5,642 nucleotides of DNA from DATKCN01 sp035513175 (GTDB lineage: Bacteria; Chloroflexota; Chloroflexia; Thermomicrobiales; CFX8). Every line of letters starts with the position of its first letter. Position 1 is the stretch's first letter. The translations under genes were made by a program, and so were the position numbers. Below are positions 1 through 5,642 of the stretch, piece after piece. The stretch lies in NCBI GenBank assembly GCA_035513175.1, contig DATKCN010000171.1:1-5642 (forward strand), written 5' to 3'. A model generated the notes under the pieces. The model was not told where the DNA came from. It searched no databases and saw only the letters and a list, made by a program, of their open reading frames with translations.

Positions 1-698
1 TGTATACGGTATCGGAGAAGATATTCGGGTTGGACGAGGATACGGCCCCCGGCGTCGGCAATGCGGTTCCACAGGTCCATGTCCTGAGCCGACACGAATT
101 CCGATCGATAACCGCCGATTCCAACGACGACATCTCTTCTCATCAGCACTCCCGGGTGATGGAATCCGATCGGAGTGCCAGCGTCTCTGGTCTTGCGCAC
201 CTCCTCGTCGGACGTGAACTCCGGCGCGCTCCGGCCAAGCGTTCTTCCCCCGGCGTCGATGTAAGTGACCAGGCACGACGTCACGGCCAGGTCAGGATGC
301 TCCGCCACGAACGCTACCTGCCGCTCGAGACGGCGCGGCTCCATGATGTCATCGGCGTCCATTCGGGCGATCCAGTTTGATTGAGCCACGCTCATTGCTT
401 GATTCATCGCTCTCGCGACGCCGAGATTCTCGTGTGCCAGCACTTTGATGCGGCAGTCCCTCGCAGCATATGACCGGAGGATATCGAGTGTGCTGTCCGT
501 CGACCCGTCGTCGATCAGGATGAGCTCAAAGTCCGTGTGCGTTTGAGCGAGCACGCTGTCGATTGCCTCCGCGGCGAAGCGTTCTGCGTTATACGCTGGC
601 AGCACGACGCTTATGAACACTTGTGCCCCTGTACCATCGCATCGAACGAAGATATCTGTCCCAAGCTCATTACGGCCGCCACGGATCAGCGAGTTCAC
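1..698 (-). CDS. Family 2 glycosyltransferase GT-C, 3' end cut by window edge
   Basis: The protein is predicted to transfer a sugar from a nucleotide-sugar donor to a growing lipid-linked glycan at the cytoplasmic membrane face. The reading frame is open for 232 residues to the left window edge and the C-terminal third is missing. GT-A fold signatures are in order: FISVVLPAYN at about 28-37, IDDGSTD at 62-68 (nucleotide binding), RMDADD at 112-117 (the metal-binding DxD) and QDMDLW at 205-210 (catalytic/acceptor region). It aligns with GT-B without a gap from residue 28 to the edge, at about 49% identity by hand count. The start is uncertain. GTG at 698 lies 2 bases after the GT-B stop but has no clear Shine-Dalgarno. 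GTG at 620 has AGGGG five bases upstream. I kept the longer form because the T-G-x-Q residues just before the shared core differ from GT-A only by synonymous changes, which suggests they are translated. Family assignment is secure; donor and acceptor are unknown. Confidence 0.9.
   Translation of the reverse strand, partial: MNSLIRGGRNELGTDIFVRCDGTGAQVFISVVLPAYNAERFAAEAIDSVLAQTHTDFELILIDDGSTDSTLDILRSYAARDCRIKVLAHENLGVARAMNQAMSVAQSNWIARMDADDIMEPRRLERQVAFVAEHPDLAVTSCLVTYIDAGGRTLGRSAPEFTSDEEVRKTRDAGTPIGFHHPGVLMRRDVVVGIGGYRSEFVSAQDMDLWNRIADAGGRILVQPEYLLRYRI
626..630 (-). promoter_or_regulatory. Possible Shine-Dalgarno for an alternative GT-C start
   Basis: AGGGG on the minus strand lies five bases before GTG at 618..620, whose product would begin directly at the GT2 core (V-F-I-S-V-V). 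If used, GT-C would be 26 residues shorter and the gap after GT-B would be 80 bases. It competes with the GTG at 698, which lacks a site like this. Confidence 0.35.
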
Positions 699-700
699 GA

Positions 701-1705
701 TCACACGAGATCATGAAGCGGTTTCCGCCTGACGATCTTCGCAAGCTTCGACTTCACGCGATCAAACGATGACCCAGGACGAAGTATCATCGCTGCACAC
801 AAGGGAGCCATTGCCCGAACGCGCCTGCCGTTGATGTACAGCACGGTGCTCTGCTTATACAGCACGTGGCTCCAGACTCGGCGTGTCCTGTTAAGGCGAA
901 GTAGCAGCGGCTGTTGCTGCTCGAAACGACGGAACTCGCTCAGGGATAGTTCCGAAGAACCCTGGCGCCGTAATTCCGCGCAGCGTCGCGCCCACCGGTG
1001 CATCTCATTTTGATGGCGGGTTGCCGACGAGGAGATGGATCCCGCGTGAACACGATACTTCAGCAGCGGCTCCGGCTGGATGAGAATCAGGTGGCCCTGC
1101 TCTGCGACCCGCTGCCAAAGATCACTGTCCTGAGAATATCGGAACTGCGGTCGGTATCCACCGACGGATTGGATCACTCGCTTGTCAAAGATCGCGGCTG
1201 GCTGAAAGATCGGCATGACCTTGTTAGCACGCAAATATCGTTGAAATGCTTCGCGGTCGACAAGATCGGACGATGTCGTCCACCGCACGTTTCCATCGCC
1301 ATCGATCATATGCACGAGTGATGATGCAACGGCGATGCCGGGATGATCGGAGATGAACGCAATCTGCCGTTCGATGCGATTCGGCAGCATGACATCATCG
1401 GCGTCCATACGCACGACCCAGTCCGACGTGGCGAGATCGATGGCGTGATTCGTTGACCTGGCGACGCCCCAGTTAGCGTGTGCGACAACGCGGATACGTC
1501 GGTCGACGCATGCGTAGTTGCGAATGATTTCGAGCGTCCTGTCACTGGACCCGTCGTCGACGACAATGAACTCGAAATCGCAATGAGTTTGCCGCAGCAC
1601 ACTCTCAATCGCCTCGGCGATGAACCGGTCCGCGTTGTATGCCGTCATGACGACACTCACGAACGCATGTGTCGCTGCTCCATAGGACTGAATGCGCGTG
1701 TCCAT
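701..1705 (-). CDS. Family 2 glycosyltransferase GT-B
   Basis: A 334-residue GT2 enzyme, predicted to act in the cytoplasm on a membrane-linked oligosaccharide. The GT-A fold motifs are FVSVVMTAYN (15-24), VVDDGSSD (48-55), RMDADD (99-104, DxD metal site) and QDSDLW (192-197). A C-terminal basic and partly hydrophobic stretch (roughly 260-334, rich in Arg/Lys with a short apolar run near PLCAAMIL) could hold it at the membrane; this is inference. The frame is open upstream to 1846, but that would overlap GT-A by over 100 bases. ATG at 1705 is preferred because it sits 26 bases after the GT-A stop, is preceded by a weak GGA-type ribosome site, and gives an N-terminus of family-like length. It is about 74% identical to GT-A over 315 aligned positions without gaps. 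Sugar specificity cannot be read from the sequence. Confidence 0.93.
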   Translation of the reverse strand: MDTRIQSYGAATHAFVSVVMTAYNADRFIAEAIESVLRQTHCDFEFIVVDDGSSDRTLEIIRNYACVDRRIRVVAHANWGVARSTNHAIDLATSDWVVRMDADDVMLPNRIERQIAFISDHPGIAVASSLVHMIDGDGNVRWTTSSDLVDREAFQRYLRANKVMPIFQPAAIFDKRVIQSVGGYRPQFRYSQDSDLWQRVAEQGHLILIQPEPLLKYRVHAGSISSSATRHQNEMHRWARRCAELRRQGSSELSLSEFRRFEQQQPLLLRLNRTRRVWSHVLYKQSTVLYINGRRVRAMAPLCAAMILRPGSSFDRVKSKLAKIVRRKPLHDLV

Positions 1706-1731
1706 TTCACATCCATCGCACTCGCGGAAAA

Positions 1732-2757
1732 TTAGCCAATATCCGATCCAGCAAGACCGCGGCGTAGTTTCCGCCTGATGATCTTCGCAAGCTTCGACTT
1801 CACGCGGCCAGACCATAACCCGGGTGTGAGAATAATGGCCGCGCACAACGGCGCGATAGCCCTTGCTCGCCTGCCGTTGATGTACAGCACGGTGCTCTGG
1901 CGATACAGGACATGGCTCCAGATTCGGCGTGACCTGTTGAGGCGACGTAGCAGCGGCTGTTGCTGCTCGAAACGACGGAACTCACTCAGGGATGGTTCCA
2001 GGGCGCCGTGGCGCCGTCGCTCCTCACATTGTCGCGCCCACCGATGCATCTCATATTGATGGCGGGTCGCGGAGGAGGAGACGGACTCCGCGTGAACACG
2101 GTATTTCAGCAACGGCTCCGGCTGGATGAGCATGAGATGACGTTGTTCGGCAAATCTGATCAACAAATCCCTGTCATCGGCGGGCCAGAACTGCGGTCGA
2201 TAGCCACCGATCGATTGAAAAACTGCCTTATTCACGATAGCCGCGGGATGAAAAATAGGCATCAGCTTGCCCTGGCGACGGTATCGTTGGAACGCGTCAA
2301 CGTCGATGAGGTCAGAGGAGGTCGTCCACCGCACATGCCCCTTCGCGTCAATCAGGTGAACGAGTGATGATGCAAGTGCGATGCCGGGGTGATCGGACAC
2401 GTACGCAATCTGCCGCTCGATGCGGTTCGGCATCATGACATCGTCCGCGTCCATACGAACAATCCACGTTGATCTCGCCAGCTCGATAGCGTGGTTCGCC
2501 GACCTGGCCATGCCCCAATTATCATGTGACACGATTCGGACTCGCGCGTCCCTGGTTTCGTAGCGCCGCAGGATATCGAGCGTCCCGTCCGTAGACCCAT
2601 CATCGACGAGAATCAGCTCGAAGTCGGAATGCGTTTGAGCGAGCACGCTCTCGATCGCCTTGGCGACGAAGCGTTCGTTGTTATATGCGGTGATAACGAC
2701 GCTCACGAACACCTGACTTCCAGTCCTCTCAAATCGATCGCGGGCGTGATTCGCCAC
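1732..2757 (-). CDS. Family 2 glycosyltransferase GT-A
   Basis: A GT2 enzyme of 341 residues from the GTG at 2757. Motifs in order are FVSVVITAYN (17-26), LVDDGSTD (50-57), RMDADD (101-106, DxD) and DDRDLL at 194-199, where the paralogs have QDxDLW. The conserved Asp residues remain but Gln and Trp are replaced. The C-terminus carries the same basic/apolar tail as GT-B. Start choice is open: GTG at 2757 has no evident Shine-Dalgarno, GTG at 2712 has GGAAG four bases upstream, and GTG at 2706 has the same GGAAG ten bases upstream. The longer form is kept because residues T-G-x-Q before the core are shared with GT-C through synonymous codons. The frame is open up to a TAA at 2833 but holds no further ATG, GTG or TTG. 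It lies 82 bases after the kinase-fold gene in the same direction. Predicted role is sugar addition during surface glycan assembly; specificity is unknown. Confidence 0.93.
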   Translation of the reverse strand: MANHARDRFERTGSQVFVSVVITAYNNERFVAKAIESVLAQTHSDFELILVDDGSTDGTLDILRRYETRDARVRIVSHDNWGMARSANHAIELARSTWIVRMDADDVMMPNRIERQIAYVSDHPGIALASSLVHLIDAKGHVRWTTSSDLIDVDAFQRYRRQGKLMPIFHPAAIVNKAVFQSIGGYRPQFWPADDRDLLIRFAEQRHLMLIQPEPLLKYRVHAESVSSSATRHQYEMHRWARQCEERRRHGALEPSLSEFRRFEQQQPLLRRLNRSRRIWSHVLYRQSTVLYINGRRARAIAPLCAAIILTPGLWSGRVKSKLAKIIRRKLRRGLAGSDIG

Positions 2758-2843
2758 ACTTGCTGCACGTTTCGAGCGCCGAAGCGACCGGAGTTGATGC
2801 GGCTCGGCAGCGTCGCCCTCGGCGCACGCAGTTTAGTCATCAT
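2703..2843 (-). other. Possible small ORF of 46 codons between the kinase-fold and GT-A genes
   Basis: An ATG at 2843 overlaps the kinase-fold stop as ATGATGA, and a second ATG follows immediately. The frame runs 46 codons to a TGA at 2703..2705 that overlaps an in-frame GT-A GTG at 2706 as GTGA. The product would be basic (many Arg) with no recognisable domain. Only a weak AGG precedes it. It overlaps the 5' part of GT-A in another frame if GT-A starts at 2757. The double stop/start overlap suggests translational coupling but may be chance; I do not call it a gene. Confidence 0.2.
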
Positions 2844-3667
2844 GCCTGACGTAGCTCGTTATCGTGCATTGCCTGCTGGACGATGCTCCTGCTGCGGCGA
2901 CGATACAGCATGCGCCCGACGGTTCTGAACCAGAGATCGCGACGTAGCACGCCGAACCAGGCATGCCTTCGATAGGCGAGGTCGGCGACCGTTGTGATCG
3001 TGTTCGGCTGAACAGCCATGCGCGCGCGAACCGCTTGGAGCACGATTGTCGCAATTCGCCGCTGGCTCCGCGCGTAGTACCCGTTCATACAGGTGGCAGG
3101 CCGGATCGTGTCGAACGTCGAGCGTCCGACGAACTCACCGAGCGTCACGTCAAGCGGGGACACATCTGTCGCCGCGCCGATCTTACCGGCTGGATCCGCG
3201 AAATCGAGTAGACAGAGGACCCGCGTCGAGGAATTATAGAGCATGTTCCACAGCCCAGGGTCATACACCGGTTCATTCAGCACTTCAACGTATCGGACAA
3301 ACGAGATGGCGATCTGATTCGCGATATGATCGATGTCGTTGTCGCTGAGGGCGCCGGAGCGATAGAGGATGTTGTTCAGGCGGTCACCGTCGCAGAATGT
3401 CATCCAGAGCTGGCCGGCTGCGATGTCGACGTGGTCTGGTGTCGGGCAGGTGATGAATGGCTGATCGGCGATGGCGCGCGAAAAATGAGTCAGCCGATCG
3501 AATTCCTGCTGAGCGAGCTCGCCGCCATCCGGAGCGTGGTATGTCTTGCAGACGAGACGTGACGCGTGATCCAGCTCGACCGTGCCGTGATAGCCCGTTG
3601 CCAGCCTCACGCGAGGCTCGGGCAACCGGTCCGCCGCGGTGATGAGCGCCGGTTCAGTGGGTTGCAT
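2840..3667 (-). CDS. Kinase-fold protein (sugar/LPS-kinase-like or RIO/APH-like), substrate unknown
   Basis: A 275-residue protein with the core layout of the protein-kinase/aminoglycoside-phosphotransferase superfamily. Visible elements: a short N lobe with G25-Y-H-G28 as a possible nucleotide loop; VCK with Lys41 in the ATP-anchoring position; Glu55 as the likely helix-C partner; a hinge-like WMTFCDGD at 88-95; a catalytic loop YDPGLWNML with Asp136 and Asn141 five residues apart, as in canonical D-L-x-x-x-N loops; and LLDFADP with Asp155 in the DFG position, 14 residues after Asn141. The usual His of the HxD motif is replaced (VYD). The C-terminal 80 residues are strongly basic. The ATG overlaps the flippase 3' end by 14 bases and has a good AAGGGAG ribosome site seven bases upstream, implying coupled translation. 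In this setting a role phosphorylating a glycan or lipid carrier, like Kdo/heptose kinases, is plausible but inferred. It ends with tandem TGA TGA stops. Confidence 0.85.
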   Translation of the reverse strand: MQPTEPALITAADRLPEPRVRLATGYHGTVELDHASRLVCKTYHAPDGGELAQQEFDRLTHFSRAIADQPFITCPTPDHVDIAAGQLWMTFCDGDRLNNILYRSGALSDNDIDHIANQIAISFVRYVEVLNEPVYDPGLWNMLYNSSTRVLCLLDFADPAGKIGAATDVSPLDVTLGEFVGRSTFDTIRPATCMNGYYARSQRRIATIVLQAVRARMAVQPNTITTVADLAYRRHAWFGVLRRDLWFRTVGRMLYRRRSRSIVQQAMHDNELRQA

Positions 3668-4937
3668 CGGAGTACTCCCTTGAAAGGCGCCGCCACACCC
3701 ACGCGAGCCACACGATTGATGTCAGCGACGTGAACAATGGTATCGCTCCGGAAGCGGGCAAGCCAAACAGCACGATGGCCAGGCTGCCGAGACCGCTGCC
3801 GACGACCGCGCCGAGCGCGGAACGAATAAACAACGCGCGCGTCTGTCCAAAGGCCACGAGCGCATTGGTGAGCACTGCCATTACCAGGCCTGCCACCGGC
3901 TGAAGCGCCACGAGCAGCAGCACATCGGCGTACTCGCTGTATTCGGGACCGTAGACGACGCGCATGACGACGCCGCCGAACGCCAGCAGGAACGCGGCAA
4001 ACACGGTCAGCGCAGCGACGCCCAGGACCATGATTGGAAACATCGTGCGCCACACGGCTTGCGGACCGCGGAGCGCGTCACGCGCGAGTCGGGGTCGCAG
4101 CAGGTTATCCACTGCCGCCATGGGAATGTTGGCGGCATGAATGAGCTGAACCGCTGCCCGGTAGGCGCCGTACGCGCTGACCGAGAGCGTGGCGGACAGC
4201 AGAGCCGCCGTCACGTAGCGTGGCGCATGCGACACCAGCCGCCCGGCGAAGAGCCAGTTCCCGAACCGCCAGTGCGCGGCGGCAACCTCCCGATCGAAGA
4301 CACCCGGCCGGCGGACGAGCGAGGTCCTGATCTGCCAGACGCCCAGCAGCGCGCCGGCCACGAACGAGATTCCGACGACAGCGAACACACCGGCGAGGGT
4401 GAGACCGGCTGTCATGACCAGCGTGACGATGAGGGCGAGACGCAGCCCGTGCGTCACGATATCGTTCGTCAGGGCCTGCGCCGCGCGCGACTCGGTGTAC
4501 AGCACGCGGCGCGTGAAGTACTGACACTGGGTGCTCGCCGACGCGAGGGACAAGGCCAGAAAGACGGGGACAAGGGAGCTTGCGGCTACAGCAGCAACCA
4601 ACGTCATCGCCAGGAACAGACCCGCGCTCGTGAACGCGGCCAGCGCCTGCAATTTGGCGGCGGAGGTCGTGTACGCTCGGTACTCGTCGCCGGATCGAGG
4701 CGCGCTGAGGACGGTGTGCGGCGTCGTCACCAACGATGACTGGACCGTTTCCAGCAGCAGGAGGATCGTGTACATCAGCACGTAGAGTCCGAAAGCCGCC
4801 GGGCCGAGTGAGCGCGCAACGATGATCGTGACGGCAAAGTTGACCCCAGCGATGACGATCTGGTCGAGAAGGCTCAGGGCTCCTGCCTGCAACGCGCGTT
4901 GAGGAATGTACCGCGTCAGGATCGATAGCCGCGTCAA
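3654..4937 (-). CDS. Polysaccharide flippase, Wzx-like (MOP/MVF superfamily)
   Basis: A 427-residue integral membrane protein expected to flip undecaprenyl-linked oligosaccharide across the inner membrane. Many hydrophobic segments are visible, roughly at 22-44, 48-70, 97-118, 120-135, 160-178, 180-202, 240-258, 300-320, 337-358, 370-392 and 396-415, matching the 12-14 helix pattern of this family. The first segment (ALSLLDQIVIAGVNF), the ARSLGPAAFGLY motif after it and VVYGPEYSEYADVLLL at about 327-342 are typical of Wzx-type exporters. Length is normal for the family. The start is weakly supported: TTG at 4937 follows an in-frame TAG at 4953 and has no clear Shine-Dalgarno; TTG at 4892 is the main alternative. 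It lies about 125 bases after the epimerase gene and overlaps the kinase-fold gene by 14 bases. Its DNA looks richer in GC than the GT genes. Family assignment is confident; the exact glycan is unknown. Confidence 0.92.
   Translation of the reverse strand: MTRLSILTRYIPQRALQAGALSLLDQIVIAGVNFAVTIIVARSLGPAAFGLYVLMYTILLLLETVQSSLVTTPHTVLSAPRSGDEYRAYTTSAAKLQALAAFTSAGLFLAMTLVAAVAASSLVPVFLALSLASASTQCQYFTRRVLYTESRAAQALTNDIVTHGLRLALIVTLVMTAGLTLAGVFAVVGISFVAGALLGVWQIRTSLVRRPGVFDREVAAAHWRFGNWLFAGRLVSHAPRYVTAALLSATLSVSAYGAYRAAVQLIHAANIPMAAVDNLLRPRLARDALRGPQAVWRTMFPIMVLGVAALTVFAAFLLAFGGVVMRVVYGPEYSEYADVLLLVALQPVAGLVMAVLTNALVAFGQTRALFIRSALGAVVGSGLGSLAIVLFGLPASGAIPLFTSLTSIVWLAWVWRRLSREYSDATH
3675..3681 (-). 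promoter_or_regulatory. Shine-Dalgarno site of the kinase-fold gene
   Basis: AAGGGAG on the minus strand lies seven bases before the ATG at 3665..3667, inside the last codons of the flippase gene. It is the clearest ribosome binding site in the window and fixes the kinase-fold start despite the 14-base overlap. Confidence 0.7.
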
Positions 4938-5062
4938 TGGAAGGCCGGAAGGCTACACCGCGGTCGCGCGCTCGTCATCGCTCAACCGGGATAGCTGACG
5001 GTAGCGCCGATCGGACTGCCATGAAGTCGTTCCTCGCGCGTGCGACACCACGGTCCCTCGCG

Positions 5063-5642
5063 CTAGTGCTGCAAACGTCGCTGCCACTCCAACTGGAGGG
5101 GCAGGCCCTGCTGGGGGTCGGTACGTGGGACGTATCCGAAGTGCGCGCGCGCCTTGTCAACGTTGGCAAGCGTGTTACGTTGATCGCCGGGCCTTGGCGG
5201 CAGGTACTGACGCTTTGCGCGAGTGCCGATAGCGTCTTCCAGGACCTCGATAGCGCGGTTGACCGAAATCGGCACTCCACCACCCAGGTTATAGACTTCG
5301 CCGCTTCGTGCGTGTGCGATGGCGTCGACGGTGCCACGAACGCAGTCATCGATGTACGTAATACCACGGGTTTGTTCGCCGTCTCCGTAGACGGAAATGG
5401 GCTGATTGGTGAGCATGGCTTGAATGAAGCGGTGATAGGCCATGTCTGGGCGTTGACGCGGGCCGTAGATAGAGAAGTATCTGATCGCAACGACCGGCAG
5501 TCCGTGCACACGATGATAGGTGAAGGCCAGATTCTCAGCCGCGAGCTTGGTTACACCATATGGGTTGACGGGTTGCAGCACCGCGCTTTCGTCGCCCATG
5601 GCTTCCACGCCATAGACCGAGGAGGTAGAAATCTGGACGAAT
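5063..5642 (-). CDS. NAD-dependent nucleotide-sugar epimerase/dehydratase, 5' end cut by window edge
   Basis: The visible C-terminal 192 residues belong to the extended short-chain dehydrogenase/reductase family, which makes nucleotide sugars (UDP-glucose/UDP-glucuronate 4-epimerases, decarboxylases, dehydratases). Within the visible part: STSSVYG at 5-11 supplies the catalytic Ser/Thr region; YGVTK at 28-32 is the YxxxK catalytic motif; RYFSIYGPRQRPDMAYHRF follows, typical of bacterial UDP-sugar epimerases; then VYGDGEQTRGITYIDD, where most relatives have R-D-F-T-Y-V-D-D; and YNLGGG near the C-terminus. The N-terminal Rossmann GxxGxxG region, about 120 residues, lies outside the window. The frame runs open to the window edge, so the GTG at 5608 is internal and not the start. 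It is the most upstream visible gene of the cluster and would supply the donor sugar. The precise reaction cannot be decided; UDP-sugar 4-epimerase is most likely. Confidence 0.93.
   Translation of the reverse strand, partial: FVQISTSSVYGVEAMGDESAVLQPVNPYGVTKLAAENLAFTYHRVHGLPVVAIRYFSIYGPRQRPDMAYHRFIQAMLTNQPISVYGDGEQTRGITYIDDCVRGTVDAIAHARSGEVYNLGGGVPISVNRAIEVLEDAIGTRAKRQYLPPRPGDQRNTLANVDKARAHFGYVPRTDPQQGLPLQLEWQRRLQH

Larger units (their letters stand above)
1..2712 (-). repeat. Three-copy direct repeat of GT2 genes, period 1046 bases
   Basis: The codon for the first core Phe (of FVS/FIS) lies at 2707..2709 in GT-A, 1661..1663 in GT-B and 615..617 in GT-C, a spacing of exactly 1046 bases both times. 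Other anchors keep the offset: the Met of RMDADD (1406..1408 and 360..362), the Trp of QDxDLW (1115..1117 and 69..71), and the gtttccgcctga block at 721 and 1767. The longest perfect match I found is 37 bases, 901..937 with 1947..1983. Homology also reaches the short stretch just before the shared Phe codon (15 of 21 bases match between GT-B and GT-C). The copies are old duplications, not fresh ones, because they differ throughout. Confidence 0.88.

Noticed and set aside
30..380. A 116-codon plus-strand frame near the left edge
   Set aside because: It is antisense to GT-C, whose frame carries the DxD and VDDGS-type motifs.
1706..1846. Longer GT-B start at 1846
   Set aside because: It would overlap the GT-A C-terminal coding region by over 100 bases, and the extra residues are a shadow of GT-A with no counterpart in the paralogs.
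1..2712. Tandem repeats as a mobile element or recent assembly duplication
   Set aside because: Copies differ throughout at both DNA and protein level, there are no terminal inverted repeats or transposase, and each copy is an intact enzyme-like gene.
3607..4053. A 148-codon minus-strand frame, and a similar one at 4105..4527
   Set aside because: Both are alternate frames of the flippase with Arg/Ala-rich products and no hydrophobic or domain pattern of their own.
4059..4739. A 226-codon open frame on the plus strand
   Set aside because: It lies fully antisense to the flippase, and its product is an Arg/Gly/Gln-rich low-complexity sequence with no motif, as expected for a shadow frame in GC-rich DNA.
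4938..5062. Possible terminator or promoter between epimerase and flippase
   Set aside because: I found only a short direct repeat (cctcgcgc at 5032..5039 and 5056..5063) and no hairpin with a T-run or well-spaced -35/-10 pair, so nothing is called.
4975..5511. A 178-codon open frame on the minus strand
   Set aside because: It overlaps the epimerase in another frame; the epimerase frame has clear YxxxK and related motifs, while this product is Ser/Thr/Arg-rich and unrecognisable.

Overview
This window is part of a bacterial surface-polysaccharide (O-antigen, capsule or exopolysaccharide type) gene cluster. Every gene I can support lies on the minus strand, so transcription runs from the right edge to the left edge. 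In that order the genes are: a 5'-truncated NAD-dependent sugar epimerase/dehydratase (5063..5642), a Wzx-like polysaccharide flippase (3654..4937), a small kinase-fold protein (2840..3667), and three tandem family-2 glycosyltransferases, called here GT-A (1732..2757), GT-B (701..1705) and GT-C (1..698, cut by the left edge). The flippase and kinase genes overlap by 14 bases and the other gaps are between 2 and about 125 bases. I see no convincing terminator, tRNA, rRNA, CRISPR array or insertion sequence. This fits a single operon.

The genes make a coherent pathway. The epimerase would prepare a nucleotide-sugar donor. The GT2 enzymes would add sugars to a lipid-linked oligosaccharide on the cytoplasmic face of the inner membrane. 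The flippase would move the lipid-linked unit across the membrane. The kinase-fold protein may phosphorylate a sugar or lipid component, but its substrate is unknown.

The most notable structure is the glycosyltransferase array. The same codon of all three genes falls at a constant spacing of 1046 bases. A and B, and B and C, align by hand without any gap over the parts I compared. GT-A and GT-B are about 74% identical in protein (232 of 315 positions), while GT-B and GT-C are about 49% identical (101 of 205). This looks like two rounds of tandem duplication. The loss of identity in GT-C is concentrated in one central segment; the nucleotide-binding and DxD motifs are kept.

The DNA is GC-rich, and sampled rows are richer in the flippase (about 62-75%) than in the GT genes (about 55%). 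GTG and TTG starts appear common. The content suggests a free-living bacterium with moderately high GC. I cannot name a taxon from sequence alone; an environmental group such as Acidobacteriota is only a weak impression. All identity figures are hand counts.
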